DNA of 64,000 bases from Lenzites betulinus (lineage: Eukaryota; Basidiomycota; Agaricomycetes; Polyporales; Polyporaceae): contig JABYQU010000031.1 in the NCBI GenBank assembly GCA_022264855.1, positions 124,001 through 188,000 of the forward strand, given 5' to 3'. A program made the translations under genes and the position numbers. This document shows positions 12,216-23,790 of this stretch, piece by piece. A model generated the notes under the pieces. The model had not been told where the DNA came from and did not search any database. It saw nothing but the letters and a program-made list of their open reading frames with translations. Within the stretch, counting starts at the first letter, position 1. Every line of letters starts with the position of its first letter.

Positions 12216-13374
12216 TCTGTATTAATGCTAGGGTAGTACAAATGCAGATGTGCTGTGTTATTAAAATCACTATTGCTTACCATTTCTCCTATTTTAATAT
12301 CAAATGATAGTTTCTGATCAACACACAATGATATTCTGATATGCACAGATATAGTATTGCAGCTTCATATTTTGGTAATGTACTCAGATAGGTTCAAAGG
12401 TTCTGTTGTGCTAAAATACTATAAAACATTTATATAACTGATAGAATATTTAATTAAAGACCATCCTCCCTGGACTGTTTAAATTCAAGAGTCGGTAAAC
12501 ACTGAGGCTAACCAGTGAGCTAATCATAAGGACAGCACTATAATAAGGGATGGGTAATAACAAGGATGATATGCCAGTACAATCAGTATCAGAATGTATA
12601 TGCATAGCATATGGCACCAGCCCTCATCAATTGTATCTGCCGGCAGCGGCCCTCTTAAGCAAGTGCCTCTCGCGCACAGGGCGGGAGCGCGCGCGGACTC
12701 GCGCTGTAGAAGGGCGCGCGCGGAGATACGCCCAGTAACGCAATGCGCGCAGGAATAATGCAACACTCGCAGTCAGCCGCGGGGCTTCGCAACGCAGTAC
12801 GCACGCAGTGAAACGCAGGAGAAACAGAATAGACGCAGTATACGCAACTGACGGTACGCTGTCACAGCGGAGAGGTCTCCAGTCGTCCTGCCTTGAGGGG
12901 GAAGCTGTTGCACGTCGAGAAGCGCGAGGGACACGTTCCCAGCAGTTGAGAGAGTGAGGGGTGGATTGTCTGGGGGGTTCGAATGCCCCGAAATGACTAT
13001 GTACAAGAATGCCCGCAGGCTGAGTCAAAAACACGTGCTACCATACGGAAGATAAGCGGAAACCGGGCCCGGGACGCCTCGCGCGCCGGACGCACTCGCC
13101 GCGCGCGATGCGACTCTTTGCGCGCCTCATGCGCGCGCCACTGATGCGCCTAGCGGACCTGCGCACACGAGCAGCTAGGGCAGAGGGCTCTGGATAGCGA
13201 CAGGCATCGCGCGCGCTGTGGTGAAGTGGCCCGCACGCATCTTGACCTTGCGCGCGATGGGCTATGCGCACTGCGCGCGCGACGTAGGGGGTACCAAGGT
13301 GTGCGGTGGGCTCTGCGCACGCTGTGGTTGGCGTGCGCGCGCAAGGGTGGAAAAGGAGGGTTTCTGGCCTGGAA
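12216..13374. other. AT-rich to GC-rich transition, no gene
   Basis: The CpG-poor block ends near 12,640. From there the sequence is rich in GCGCGC words and has long open frames on both strands that reflect base composition rather than protein. No domain is recognised. Confidence 0.4.
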
Positions 13375-13540
13375 CACCTGTGGAGCGTATCAGCGTGACG
13401 TGGAATGCCTTCAACGTCTTCACCATTAGTTCCCCAATACGCACGAGTGAGAAGAAGGACACGCAGGCGCATGCCCAGACTGCTGCATCCAGGGGAACGG
13501 CCAAGATATATAAGCAAGTTAAGTGTCTTGTGGGATAAGT
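13375..13540 (-). pseudogene. Tyrosine recombinase, N-terminal fragment
   Basis: A minus-strand frame reads LDAAVWACACVSFFSLVRIG followed by ELMVKTLKAFHVTL. This matches the conserved core that precedes the first catalytic Arg (here in LVRIGEL) in fungal tyrosine recombinases. The match ends soon after, and the downstream half of the enzyme is found at 10.35-9.85 kb in the same orientation. Confidence 0.55.
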
Positions 13541-13783
13541 CAAAGACTAGCTGGTAAGTCATATGCCTGTAAGTTTCAAGTCAAGATGTATAAGTCACGG
13601 TTACCCATATCAGGACCAGTCAGTGCTAAGGCATCTGTCAGGTACTGCTACCAGACCAAGTCCTGCCAGTCACCCGCGCACTTTGCTGATGTAGGAGGGA
13701 ACAGTGGTGACGCGTATCTGTTGCACGATTTCTTGGAGGGTGATTCCTCGAACGGGCTACTGGGCCGTCTTTTTTGGGACGTC

Positions 13784-13845
13784 CGCCTGTGGTCGCGTTC
13801 TAGCTCGAGCTGTCTGCCTGTGGTCGCGTTCTAGCTTGAGCTGGC
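13784..13845. repeat. 31-bp direct repeat
   Basis: A segment beginning CTGTGGTCGCGTTCTAGCT is repeated once in tandem with a single-base change. Confidence 0.8.
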
Positions 13846-13889
13846 GAAGGGCGATGCATCGGGACGCAGGACGCGGGGAATGAGCACGA

Positions 13890-14110
13890 GGATAACGTGG
13901 GGGGACGCGGGGGAGGGAACGTGAGGAGAATGCGAGGAAGACGCGGAGGAACGCGGGGGACGTGGGGGAGACGCGGGGGAGACGCGGGGGAACGCGGGGG
14001 GGAACGCAAGGAGAACGCGGGGGAACGCGGGGGGGAACACAAGGAGAACGCGGGGGGAACACGAGGAGAACGCGGGGAGAACGCGGGGAGAACGCGAGGG
14101 AACGCGATGG
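13890..14110. repeat. G-rich minisatellite
   Basis: The stretch is built from imperfect units of the type GGGGGAACGCG and GGAGAACGCG, with strong strand bias (G on the + strand). Open frames across it on either strand are low-complexity (GERGGE or Pro/Arg types) and are not credible genes. Runs of four to six G make quadruplex formation plausible. Confidence 0.8.
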
Positions 14111-14218
14111 TACGATACAGGTATGCAGACGAATGAACCGTCGCATGCGGGGGAGGGCTGTTAGCCGTCACAGTCCTAAGCAAGTTTGATGGAAAATGCC
14201 ATGCACCACCTGCAATGC

Positions 14219-17200
14219 TCACATTGTCTGCTCTGACAGGAGTTGTGTCTGTATCCTCAACATGGCCGCGTCGTTGATTATGGCAAGATCAAATGGTTCT
14301 CCTCGCGTCATCGCGTTGTGCCACTCTTTCCGATAGAGAGCTTGGTATTGTACGGCCGTTTCGTTCCCACGTGGCTCGCTGCGAATGGGATGCGCGTCGA
14401 TTGTGAAGAAGAACAGCGCGAGCACATCTAGGTGCTCTTCTTCCCATCCTTCATTCTTGGCGTGAAGGAGGAGCAACGTGCGCGCCTTCGACACTTGGTC
14501 CCATGTCAGAAGGTTGTCGCCCTTCACTCCTTTGGGCGGGCGCAAGGCGGTGGTGAGGACTATGGTGGCATCTCGGTTGGCGACGGTGAGGGCTTCGTCG
14601 TGCGACAGGGTGTTGTCTCCTGCCACCAGGTGCATCCCTTCTTCGGTGAAATAGAACAACTCGACGTACTTCTTGTCTCTCAACCGCGAGATCGCGAACT
14701 CCGCGATGGGCTTCAAGAACTCTTCGGGCAGGGGCTTTCCCCGCGGAATGGGAGGGAGAGAGTGCAGCTGCTGTTGTAGGAATAATGTATTATAAACCGG
14801 TACGGTGCCTGTGCTGCAATACAAGTTAAACCGGTTAGTTTAATGCATTGCGGGCCCCCCCGGAGCTCCGGAGGTGCCTTCCAAATGTAGTAATAGATTG
14901 ATAAGATGCCCGCAAACAACACCAGGGCTTCCTAATCTGGCTGGCAGATACCTCTGACCATATCTACTGTACCTATCTTATCTACGGGCGCTTTTCTGAT
15001 CATTTCCGGCCTCCTCGGCTCCTGCACTCCTCCTCGGCTATTAGGACCATAGGTGTGTACCCCTCCCCTGCTCTAGCTCACTCATTCCTCACCTGTTTCG
15101 CTTCTTTCTTTTTGCATTAGGTGGTGTTTTCGAATGCGATCAAGACGCACTACTTTTTGCGCCTTATAGTGAGCTACAAACAATGTCGAAAAAACGCACA
15201 AAATGGGCGCCTCCTGGACAAATCGGCTCATAGCGGGACTGGTTTGCGTCACAATGCGGCCGCCTTGGGCTCGTTCGAAAGCAACTGATAGTCGCTTTCG
15301 AACGAGCCCAGCGCGCGGCGAATCGGACGAGAACCCGTTGAGACGTCCTCCTGCCAATGGGCAGGAGGACATCTGGCCATATCGCCGTCAGATCTGGGTT
15401 GGTTTGTCTGATTCTTGCTGACGATTATACCTGCTAACATTCGCTAACTAGATATACCTTTTGTTTTGCGCCAAACAAACATGTGATTGCCCAGGGAAGC
15501 ATCCAGTGTTCACCTACTGGGCGCTTCCTTGTGCAATACCTCCGCCAGTTTGCGCCTGATCCCCGCGCAAAGTATGCCATCGGAAAGCGGCTGAACGCAG
15601 CTTTCCGACGGTAATTTTTGTGTGGCAAGGCGACCACTCTGTGTGCTACAAAGTCATGTTCTCCCCCTGCCCTCTTCTCACATTCAGACTTACTCTCCAC
15701 TTCTTCCACTGCAGGGAGTAAAGTAGTACAGACCAACAGCCAATGTTTATACAGTGTATTAGGTCACTTTTATGGAGTCCCAGACTATGTACAATGTATA
15801 GAACACAAAATATAACTGAGATACTGCTTGAAATCCTTGAAATAGCAAAATGTCGCCCTTTGTGCACCATTTAGACAGTCTGTACAGAGATGTATGTTCC
15901 CAGATCTATGTAGACAGATTGGCACCTTTAGCTTTTGAACAAGCCTAAAATCACATTTCTAGGATGAGTAGTTATTGAGATATGCATTACAGGATATAAC
16001 TAGAGTTAAGGGCTTGCAGTGCTTCGAGATGGGGCATGCTGTGGCTGAAAAAGGTGCATAGCTGCCCGCGCAATTGTGAGACGGTCATGAGACGCTTCCC
16101 GGGCGCCTGTCTACCCTGTCAAGGGAGAAATGCGAATATCCCGGGCATAAAGCGTCCGTGCCGCCCGAGATTTGGTACACAGGCTGATATAGCTAGCATA
16201 CATGTGTCTACAAGTTTTCGATCCGATCGGAGCGGTGTAGGGTGAGTAATACGCAAGGATAGGGTGGCCGAGTAAAGACAGCGTGCTGAGATGGCCGCTG
16301 CTCGTGTGGCGACGCAAAGTAAACCGCCAGAAAGCGGCGTTCAGCCGCTTTCCAACGGCGTACTTCGCGCCGTGATCGGGGGAGAACTCACAGCGCCATC
16401 GCCCATGGAAGCGCCCAGTAAATGAGCACTGGGCGCCCCTTCGGGCAGTTTCATCGGGGTTTGACGCAAAGCGTATACTACACCTGCATTGAATATGTCA
16501 GTAGGTACAAAAGTAAAGAAACACGAAAGAAAACAGTGGGGAAACAATGGAGATATGGCCAGATGTCCTCCTGCCCATTGGCAGGAGGACGTCTCAACCA
16601 GTTCTCGTCCGATTTGTCTCGCGCTAGGCTCGTTCGAAAGCGGCTGTCGTTCGCTTTCGAACGAGCCCAGCGCAACCGCGGTGCAATGCAAACTCGTCTT
16701 GCTGTGGCCTGATTTGTCCCAGAAGCGCCCATTTTGTGCGTTTTTTTCGAAATCATTTGTTGTGCACCATATGACATCGGAGGGGCGCGTTTTGATCGCA
16801 TTTAAAAACACCACCTAATGCAAAAAGAAAGAAGCGAAACAGGTGAGGAATGAGTGAGCTAGAGCAGGGGAGGGGTACACACCTATGGTCCTAATAGCCG
16901 AGGAGGAGTGCAGGAGCCGAGGAGGCCGGAAATGATCAGAAAAGCGCCCGTAGATAAGATAGGTACAGTAGATATGGTCAGAGGTATCTGCCAGCCAGAT
17001 TAGGAAGCCCTGGTGTTGTTTGCGGGCATCTTATCAATCTATTACTACATTTGGAAGGCACCTCCGGAGCTCCGGGGGGGGGGCCCGCAATGCATTAAAC
17101 TAACCGGTTTAACTTGTATTGCGGCGCGGGCACCGTACCGGTTTATAATACATTGTTGCTACAACATATGGTGGAGAGCGCGTCTTGGCCTTGGCCAGGG

Positions 17201-17560
17201 CAGGCTTCTTCGGGAGAGATGCCGTAGACAGAGTCGGGGATTCAGGGACTGGAACCCGCACCTGTCTCACTTCTCGACTGCAATGCTTTCTCCTCCTCTG
17301 CACGCCTGTCCTCTCTCGCCCCTCTCTGGCTTGAGACTTCTCCGTCCAGCAAGCGAACAAATGGTCGATCGCCTGCTCGTCTGAGTCCACTATGCCTCCG
17401 TCCATTAAGGCCTTGCGAGCGACCTCGAAGGCAGGGCCCAAGAAATCCGGCGGGGCTTCTCGCTGGTCCTCTTCCTCTTCTCCCTCTGCTTCCAGTGCAT
17501 TCGGTACTTGATCCGCTGGAAGGGGTGTCAGTGTGCGTTCTCTATGACGGAGCTGTCCGG
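14219..17560 (-). pseudogene. Gag-like retroelement gene split by fold-back element 2
   Basis: The minus-strand 5' part (about 17,560-17,166) reads AFEVARKALMDGGIVDSDEQ, then a basic region ending TRSPPYVV. The 3' part (14,772-14,219) resumes with HSLPPIPRGKPLPEEFLKPI and continues through KYVELFYFTEEG, the NLLTWDQVSKA and EHLDVLALFFFTIDAHPIRS segments, and YRKEWHNAM. This is a familiar Gag-like protein of Agaricomycete retroelements, usually ending in a cysteine-rich motif that is not clear here. Fold-back element 2 sits exactly between the two halves, so the gene is disrupted. It belongs to the same minus-strand element as the recombinase fragments. Confidence 0.6.
14773..17165. mobile_element. 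Fold-back element 2 with about 600-bp inverted arms
   Basis: 14,773-15,390 and 16,545-17,165 are inverted copies. Outer ends read TGTTGTAG-N-AA-N-AATGTATTATAAACC. Each arm contains perfect short hairpins: GGCTCGTTCGAAAGC with its complement (15,270-15,310 and 16,628-16,668) and a CCTCCTGCC/GGCAGGAGG hairpin (about 15,347-15,370 and 16,565-16,588). Weaker inverted similarity continues inward: GAAAGCGGCTGAACGC...GCTTTCC hairpins at about 15,588 and 16,330, and CACTGGGCGC at the two flanks. The core (15.6-16.3 kb) has no supported gene. It is inserted in the Gag-like gene, and no clear target-site duplication was found. Confidence 0.75.
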
Positions 17561-17839
17561 CGTTTTGGTTGCCTGTCGGTGACTCGGAACATTGTGCGGA
17601 TCACCTTAGATCGACCATTGGCTTTTTTAGAAAGGAGTTGTATGTGGAAGCTTAGATGTAGGAGACAAATAAAACAGCAGATTTTTGTAGCGAGGCCAGA
17701 GACGAGACAGTGCCTGACCAAGAGGATGGCGGGCGCGAGCGAGAAGTGCGGACTCGCTAAACGCCCGCCATCCTTGGATCATAGACGTGGCATTGTTGGC
17801 GCGTGCTCGTGCCTCGCGCGCTTGTACAACGCGTCCATT

Positions 17840-18090
17840 AGTGCTCATAAGTGACAGAGTCACGTAGTGTGACCTATGTCACTACCAGACACTATCTGCT
17901 GGCCTTTTGGCATATTTTCCATACCAACCACCCAGGTATTATATGCTATTAGGATCAGATTAACTAGCTTTTCCTGATGAAACTAGCATCAGGAGGCAGT
18001 AATTGCATAATAAGCAGAGCAAGCACAATTTATATTGCTTGACCTTTAGGGTAATGCCTAGGGCCAAAACATGCTTGAAATGCTATTGAA
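17840..18090 (+). repeat. Dispersed repeat, copy C (right part)
   Basis: It matches copy B from AGTGCTCATAAGTGACAGAG through TAATTGCATAATAAGCAGAG to CCAAAACATGCTT. It lacks the left part, which is found at 9130-9537. Confidence 0.65.
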
Positions 18091-18159
18091 GGGGAGACAA
18101 AGCCCACCACCTTGCTGTACTCAAGCAGGTCCCCCCCCCTTCCCCGAGCATCGCCACCA

Positions 18160-19161
18160 TCTCACCCTCGTCCGGGCTCCGCTTGATACCAAGCAGCTTC
18201 TGGATGTTGGTCGAGACCAGTGCAATCGCCTCTTCCTTCTAGATTGTGCCGCCCGCCTCCAATGGGGCCTTCATACAGCGCCCAGCGTGGCAGCAGGGCT
18301 CGGCAGGAGAAGCGAGAGTGGATGACATACCCAGGCGGTGTCAAACCGCATGTTCAGCACCTTGTCCGCATCATGCACCCTGAGGCCGACAGTGACCCTG
18401 TGCTCGCGCAGCACCTGCAGCACACTCTTCTCCATCAGCAGTGGACCGGGCAGTCTGCCGCCACCCATGAGCATGTCGGGCAAGTCGACAGTGTGGAGGA
18501 CTTACATTCTGCTTAAGCTTGGCCCTCTTGACCACCAGCAATGTTGCTCTTGAGCCAGTTGCACTGTGCACAGCTACCCCATTTGAGGTTGGGATCTTCA
18601 TCTTCATCCTGCTTAACAATGTCAACAGCAGCTCCCACCTTGAGATAGTGGCAAGCGAATTCCAGGTACATGTGCGTTATGAGCGCATGCACCCGGTAAT
18701 GGCCTTGACACATTGTGAGAGTGGGGAGGGCTTGTAGACACTGGCTTGGATGTAGTGTGTTGCATGGATGTTACATGATCCCCATGTGAGTGGTCCATGA
18801 GCATGTGGAACATATACTTGATGAGCTGCTGTAGCTCATCATGAGCGGTGCATGTGAACACTTTACCCTGTTCATCCTCAAGATATGTCAGGACAGTATT
18901 GCGGACCCTAGAACTGCTGTGCTTAGCCGTTATCAGTGCGGAGGCCCTAATATTGCTGCACCCGCAATGCCTCACACGCTTATCCTTGTTCAATATTTTT
19001 GCTGCATTTGTAATGTGTGTTGCCTCCAAGTCCCTCACTTGGGCAACAGATCCCATGGCTGCTGCCGCTGCTGCCAACATCCCAGATGTGCCCCCAAATG
19101 CCCAAGACTCTGGCCACACCACCTGCAGAGATAGGGTCTCTTGCCACTGCGACCTTATCAA
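18160..19161 (-). pseudogene. Possible decayed multi-exon hypothetical gene
   Basis: Consecutive minus-strand open stretches (19,161-18,622, then 18,713-18,513, then 18,483-18,271) give a protein-like composition. Examples are VGAAVDIVKQDEDEDPNLKW with a CAQC pair, and VLQVLREHRVTVGLRVHDA. Frames shift between them, and no domain is recognised. It could be a decayed transposon-associated gene or chance. Confidence 0.25.
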
Positions 19162-19721
19162 GCCTCTCAGCGGTCTTTAAGGTGAGTTATGACTATTTGT
19201 TCATGTCCGGATTGTAACTGTTCATTGAATGCTGCCACCAACAGGTTGCTAACTCACTGTGAGTGATTATACCATGCATATCATCATTTTCGCCCCCAGA
19301 GACATGCTTCAAAATGCCATGGCAGCGCCCTTTCCCATGCTTATCACCCCGGCTATGACAGCAAGCTATACAGCACAAGCTCCTTGGACAGCCCCTCCTG
19401 AATCGCCAAGAAGAGTGCACCCTTTCATGGAGACAATTATTGACCATGATGCATTGGTAGGCTCTATGTTGCCTATATATTCTGGGGGCCTGTGTCAGCA
19501 TGTGCTGTGTCACATTCAAGCTCCTAGCATTTGGGGTTGTTTGTGGCCTGCTGACTTTGGGCCCCCTTTAGGTGGTTGGAGAGTTGCCTATTTTGTGCTG
19601 GTGAGATCACCAACATCCATTGGCTTAGTCTTGGTGGGGGCATATTGACAATTGGTGGGCACTTGTTAATTCTAAATATTATTACAACCTGGTAGTATCT
19701 TAGACTCCCCTACATATCCCT

Positions 19722-22700
19722 TCAGTTCTGCAATGTGCTTCAGAAGTCCCACAGAGCAAAAAGTACATGCTGCAGAAACTCCCCTGAGCCCCTCCCTCCC
19801 TCAGCATTCCCCTGGAGGAGCATGCATGCTCCTCTCTCAGTAATTGGGCGATCATCTTTATCTCCCAATAGGTGTTTGGCTCTTAATGTGATCAAAACAT
19901 GTTCAAATCAGGTGGTTGATTGTTTGCAGCATGTATATGGCTATCCTATAAACACCCAGGTGGTCTTGGTAGACTGCAGCAAGGCACAATAAGGCACAAT
20001 GTGCAAGCTCTACTTGCTACTGTGGTAATATAGCTGGGAACTGCTCATACTGCATGTGTGAAAAGTGCAGCTGTCTTCAACCTCACAGCTGCGGGTATGC
20101 TGGCCATGACAAGTCCTGCTGTGCTGGATGTGTTAGCCTCTCCACAGCTATCCCAGGCTACCCTTGGCTCCCCTGACCTGTTTGCATGGTCCCGCCCTGC
20201 TGCAATCTTTTCCCCTGCCCCCTACATCCCTACAATTGCTGCCACTGTGTGTATTGACATAAGCAGATCAGCTTCATGATAGGGAATAATCAAAGTCTAC
20301 CACTACCTGCTGCGGGAATCACAAGATTTTGTAGTGAGACTACCCCTGAATTAAAAATTAAATGACTGCCTATCATTGCTCATCACTAGGCAGTATGCTG
20401 CTATGAAATTCATGGCATGGAGAGATCTAACAACCAATGCTCTAGAGCTGCGCCAAATACACCTCCGCCGGGTACTCCTTGTTCAATGATCCAGTGAATA
20501 GTGTAGCCGACCTCATTCTCTACTCTGAAGAATTGCAAGAGCAATTTGTAACTTCCATCAGGTGGAAGCTGTTTACCTACAGGGAAGATATCAATGCTGT
20601 ATGTAATCTCCAGTGCACACTTGGACGCAACAAGTGGATAGCCAGTTATCCAGTTATCAGATGTCGTGGACAGCCGTTAAGGCTGATAGAGAGGGAGAAA
20701 GGCAAGGGAAACGATTGATAATCACCCTGCTTGGCCACAGCTTGTCTATGACTCTGGTGGCAAGTGCTTTCATTGCGCTGAGGTGTGCAAAGTTGATCAA
20801 TCGCTTGAGGATGGTGATCATCTCCAGGTCAATGGGGTGTGGGTGGTGGTCACCCCGGGGGACAAAGAGGGTGATACCTTGCTCCAGAACTGTTCGAGGA
20901 GGATGCGCAGGGTGCCAACGCGAAGGTGACACAGGCCAGTTTGGAGAAATCGCAGCTTCAATCCCAGTCAAAAGTCGGTCCGTGTGAATACGCGCATGTC
21001 AGCGCAGCTCCGAAAATGCGGAGTGCCAATGGGCAAATCTGCGTGAAACCGGACAGGCGTTGGCCCCCACTTTTTGCTGCTTGGCCAGGCTTGCGCATGC
21101 TTCGTCCCCGGTACTGTGTGTGGACGCATTTCAATCAAACATGGAGTGTTTGAGTGCGTTCAAACAGCTGTGTTGCGCAAGCTCTCCCGTCGACTCCAGG
21201 CATATATACACCCCACTGTACTCATCACAAATATCCCAAAGTGAACATACTTAAACCAGCGGCCACATATCTAATCCAGCGCCCCTTCTTGTCCTTCTTT
21301 CTACCACCACTATCCCCACCTTCGCCAGCGTGTGCAGTTCCCCGCCGATGGAGTTCCTCCCTTGGACATCACAAGGTAACGGATCTCTCGGGTTATAACG
21401 AGACTGCTAGTATGGGCCCGGGTACGTGCATTCCTTGACAATAGCAGCCTGCCATCGCAGGTAAGTTCCTTCAAAATAGTAAGCTTCCTATATGCGTGTT
21501 GGAATATGTTAGGCTACCTCAAGGTATGTCTAAGCTTGCACTCCCTCGACCCTCAATGCTAGGTGAGTACTCTGAGTCCCGCTGGTATAGAGATAACATG
21601 ACCAGGTATGTCCCCGCTATTTGCACATTCTGAACGCTGCCTCAGATACCTTTCATCCACTGATAGCAGCGTGATTGTGCCGGCACCCCCACCTAGTACT
21701 TCCGGATGCTCTCATAGCTCTCTACAGACACCGGAAGATATTCTTCAAGCGTACTCGGGCCTCGGCGATACATAACGTGCGGTACGTCGATTTGTCCTTA
21801 TATTGGGAAGCACTGTTTGATACTGTATCCATAGGGCTACACACCCCTCGATGCGAGACATGGGAGAAGGAAGGCATATTGACGCTGGCAAGCAAGCGGG
21901 GTATGGGACAGTAGAACAGCGGGATTTGCACAGAGCTAATATGTACACCTCCGTGGTGATCCGGGCGATTCTGCGACCTGCTTAGTATAATGCATGTTCG
22001 GCAGGTGGGACTGCTCAAATACGAGTGATTCCGAGTGAATATGTGTACATCTGCATAACTCTGCATGGATCCGTACAAATCCCAAGAGTCCATGCGATCT
22101 GCGCCACACGTCAGCTGTCCCATAATATCACGGAGGGGTGCAGATTGGTGCAGCTTTCATTCCGTGGTAGTGCCATTTTTTCTGCACTGGTATGTGCCAA
22201 ACCGGGGCCACAGATTTCCCCGTGGGCGCACATAATGGCACGGACCGACTTTTGACTGGGCTTCAATGCCAGAGCTCTGCATCATTCGTGGCAGTGGGGG
22301 GTTGAGGACAATGCTTGTAAGAGGCCAGTGTGTTGTATCACCAGGATGGGTACAGCAACACCATGATCGATGGAGACACAGCAGACAGTGGTATGGATGA
22401 GGTGGTACGTGATGACAGAGGGGCTACTTACAGGAGATTACCAACCCGCATTGGAGGAAACGTCCGGGCAGCGGCTGTGGAGATAGAAATTGGTATACAG
22501 GAGACATGTGATGTTGATGGCGGCAAAGACAGGCTCAATGCGGATACCCCAAGTCCTACGTGTAAATGCGTCACTGCATCGCAGTCGGAGTTGCCTACAA
22601 ATGGAAGCCTCACGTGACGCAGCCAAGTATTTTGGTCACACACACATCCGCCACCCTGCGTTTCGCAGACTCCTCCATGTTGGCGATTATCCGCTGAAGA

Positions 22701-23375
22701 AACTGGGTGGCTGCCCAACCCTAGTCGCATGCTTTGTGCGCTGCCTCACCAATCACGCACCCACTGGCTGGTATCAGAGCTGAAGCTCTCGTTGGAGGTG
22801 CCGCTGATCCCCAGAAGTTCTTGTTGATACAGCTTGAAGGTTGCATGTGTTTGTGGGAGCGCCATTGAAGAGCTCTAGGTACTTGATGCCAGTGTTGCCA
22901 GTCTGAGGAACTGTGTCGTCGGTAGAGAGTAGAAATACGGCCTGTTGGATTAAATCATACTCAGTGCGTATCAAGTATATAACATACCACCATAGCACTG
23001 AAAGCTATCATTCCTGGAGTAACCTTCTTCAGTTGCCACAGCTTAGCTTTTGACAGTGGGCCAGTGTGCCCCTTTTTTCTTTGAACATTGACTGTTTCCC
23101 AAACAAGACAACTTTGAGAACCTGGAGAAGTGGTTTCAGCCTAGCACGCTATATGACACTTCAGACATGTCCGATAATGTTCATGTCAGGAGAGAATGAG
23201 GGCCAGGGGATAAGGAGGATGTTTTGTTCATCAAGCCAGCACTGTGTAAGTTTGGAGGTGTGCTTGCGATCATTGTCTTGCTATAAAATGAAGATGTGTG
23301 GGTTGAGATGGGGATTGTGAAACATACTCAGGAGGGCCAACTCAAGAATGGTGTACTTCTTTGCGTCCATGATCC
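19722..23375 (+). repeat. Giant palindrome, left arm (3,654 bp)
   Basis: Every position p pairs with 46832-p in the right arm. The reverse complements agree base for base wherever I compared them, apart from one transition (C at 20,776; its partner at 26,056 is A instead of G). The outer edge is TCAGTTCTGCAATG; the inner edge is TCCATGATCC. The arm contains a 1,298-bp TIR element and the C-terminal part of a Tc1-type transposase, on the minus strand. Short open frames in the arm are mirrored in the other arm and show no other domain. Confidence 0.95.
20963..22260. mobile_element. 1.3 kb TIR element in left arm
   Basis: Perfect 22-bp terminal inverted repeats start CCCAGTCAAAAGTCGGTCCG, and further subterminal similarity (GGGGAAATCTG / GGGCAAATCTG) follows. 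A 7-bp direct repeat CTTCAAT flanks it (20,956-20,962 and 22,261-22,267). Inside are a short ATG frame (MEFLPWTSQ) running into GTAACG and several GTAAGT or GTATGT words, but no assembled gene. The superfamily is unclear; a 7-bp duplication is unusual for hAT (8) and Mutator (9). Confidence 0.8.
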
Positions 23376-23456
23376 TCCAACTTTGCTTTGAGATCGACAA
23401 TCTTCATGTTCTGTATGTGGATGGTTTCCTTAGCTTGGGACTTCACCGCATCAAGG
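23376..23456. other. Palindrome spacer (81 bp) inside Tc1 transposase
   Basis: The unpaired centre of the palindrome. Its + strand reads a GFLSLGLHRIKG segment that continues directly into GIMDAKKYT in the right arm, typical of the middle of Tc1 transposases. The spacer is therefore contiguous with the right arm's element and foreign to the left arm. Confidence 0.75.
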
Positions 23457-23790
23457 GGATCATGGACGCAAAGAAGTACACCATTCTTGAGTTGGCCCTC
23501 CTGAGTATGTTTCACAATCCCCATCTCAACCCACACATCTTCATTTTATAGCAAGACAATGATCGCAAGCACACCTCCAAACTTACACAGTGCTGGCTTG
23601 ATGAACAAAACATCCTCCTTATCCCCTGGCCCTCATTCTCTCCTGACATGAACATTATCGGACATGTCTGAAGTGTCATATAGCGTGCTAGGCTGAAACC
23701 ACTTCTCCAGGTTCTCAAAGTTGTCTTGTTTGGGAAACAGTCAATGTTCAAAGAAAAAAGGGGCACACTGGCCCACTGTCAAAAGCTAAG
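23376..23790 (+). pseudogene. Tc1/mariner transposase fragment
   Basis: In-order Tc1 motifs on the + strand: LHRIKGIMDAKKYT, a stop in place of the residue before QDNDRKHTSKLT (second catalytic Asp region), and WLDEQNILLIPWPSFSPDMN. Next comes IIGHV, where the family normally has IEHV or IEHLW, so the third acidic residue appears lost. Another stop follows soon. A truncated mirror copy on the minus strand occupies the inner left arm (about 23,375-23,040). It is inactive. Confidence 0.75.

Larger units (their letters stand above)
9538..17839 (-). mobile_element. Tyrosine-recombinase element region, 8.3 kb, nested insertions
   Basis: This segment separates two halves (A and C) of a repeat that is continuous in copy B. 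On the minus strand it contains, in order, a Gag-like gene (17.56-14.22 kb, split by fold-back element 2), a recombinase N-terminal fragment (13.54-13.37 kb) and a recombinase C-terminal fragment (10.35-9.85 kb). No target-site duplication is seen at the A/C junction, as expected for tyrosine-recombinase integration. The two ends read inward as ATGGAGGCGAGCTTGT and ATGGACGCGTTGT, a weak inverted similarity. I saw no reverse transcriptase, so DIRS-like versus Crypton-like is unresolved. A CpG-poor block (about 10.55-12.65 kb) lies inside. Confidence 0.5.

Noticed and set aside
13757..14222. Pro/Arg-rich 129-140 aa frames over the minisatellite
   Set aside because: They are low-complexity readings of the G-rich array.
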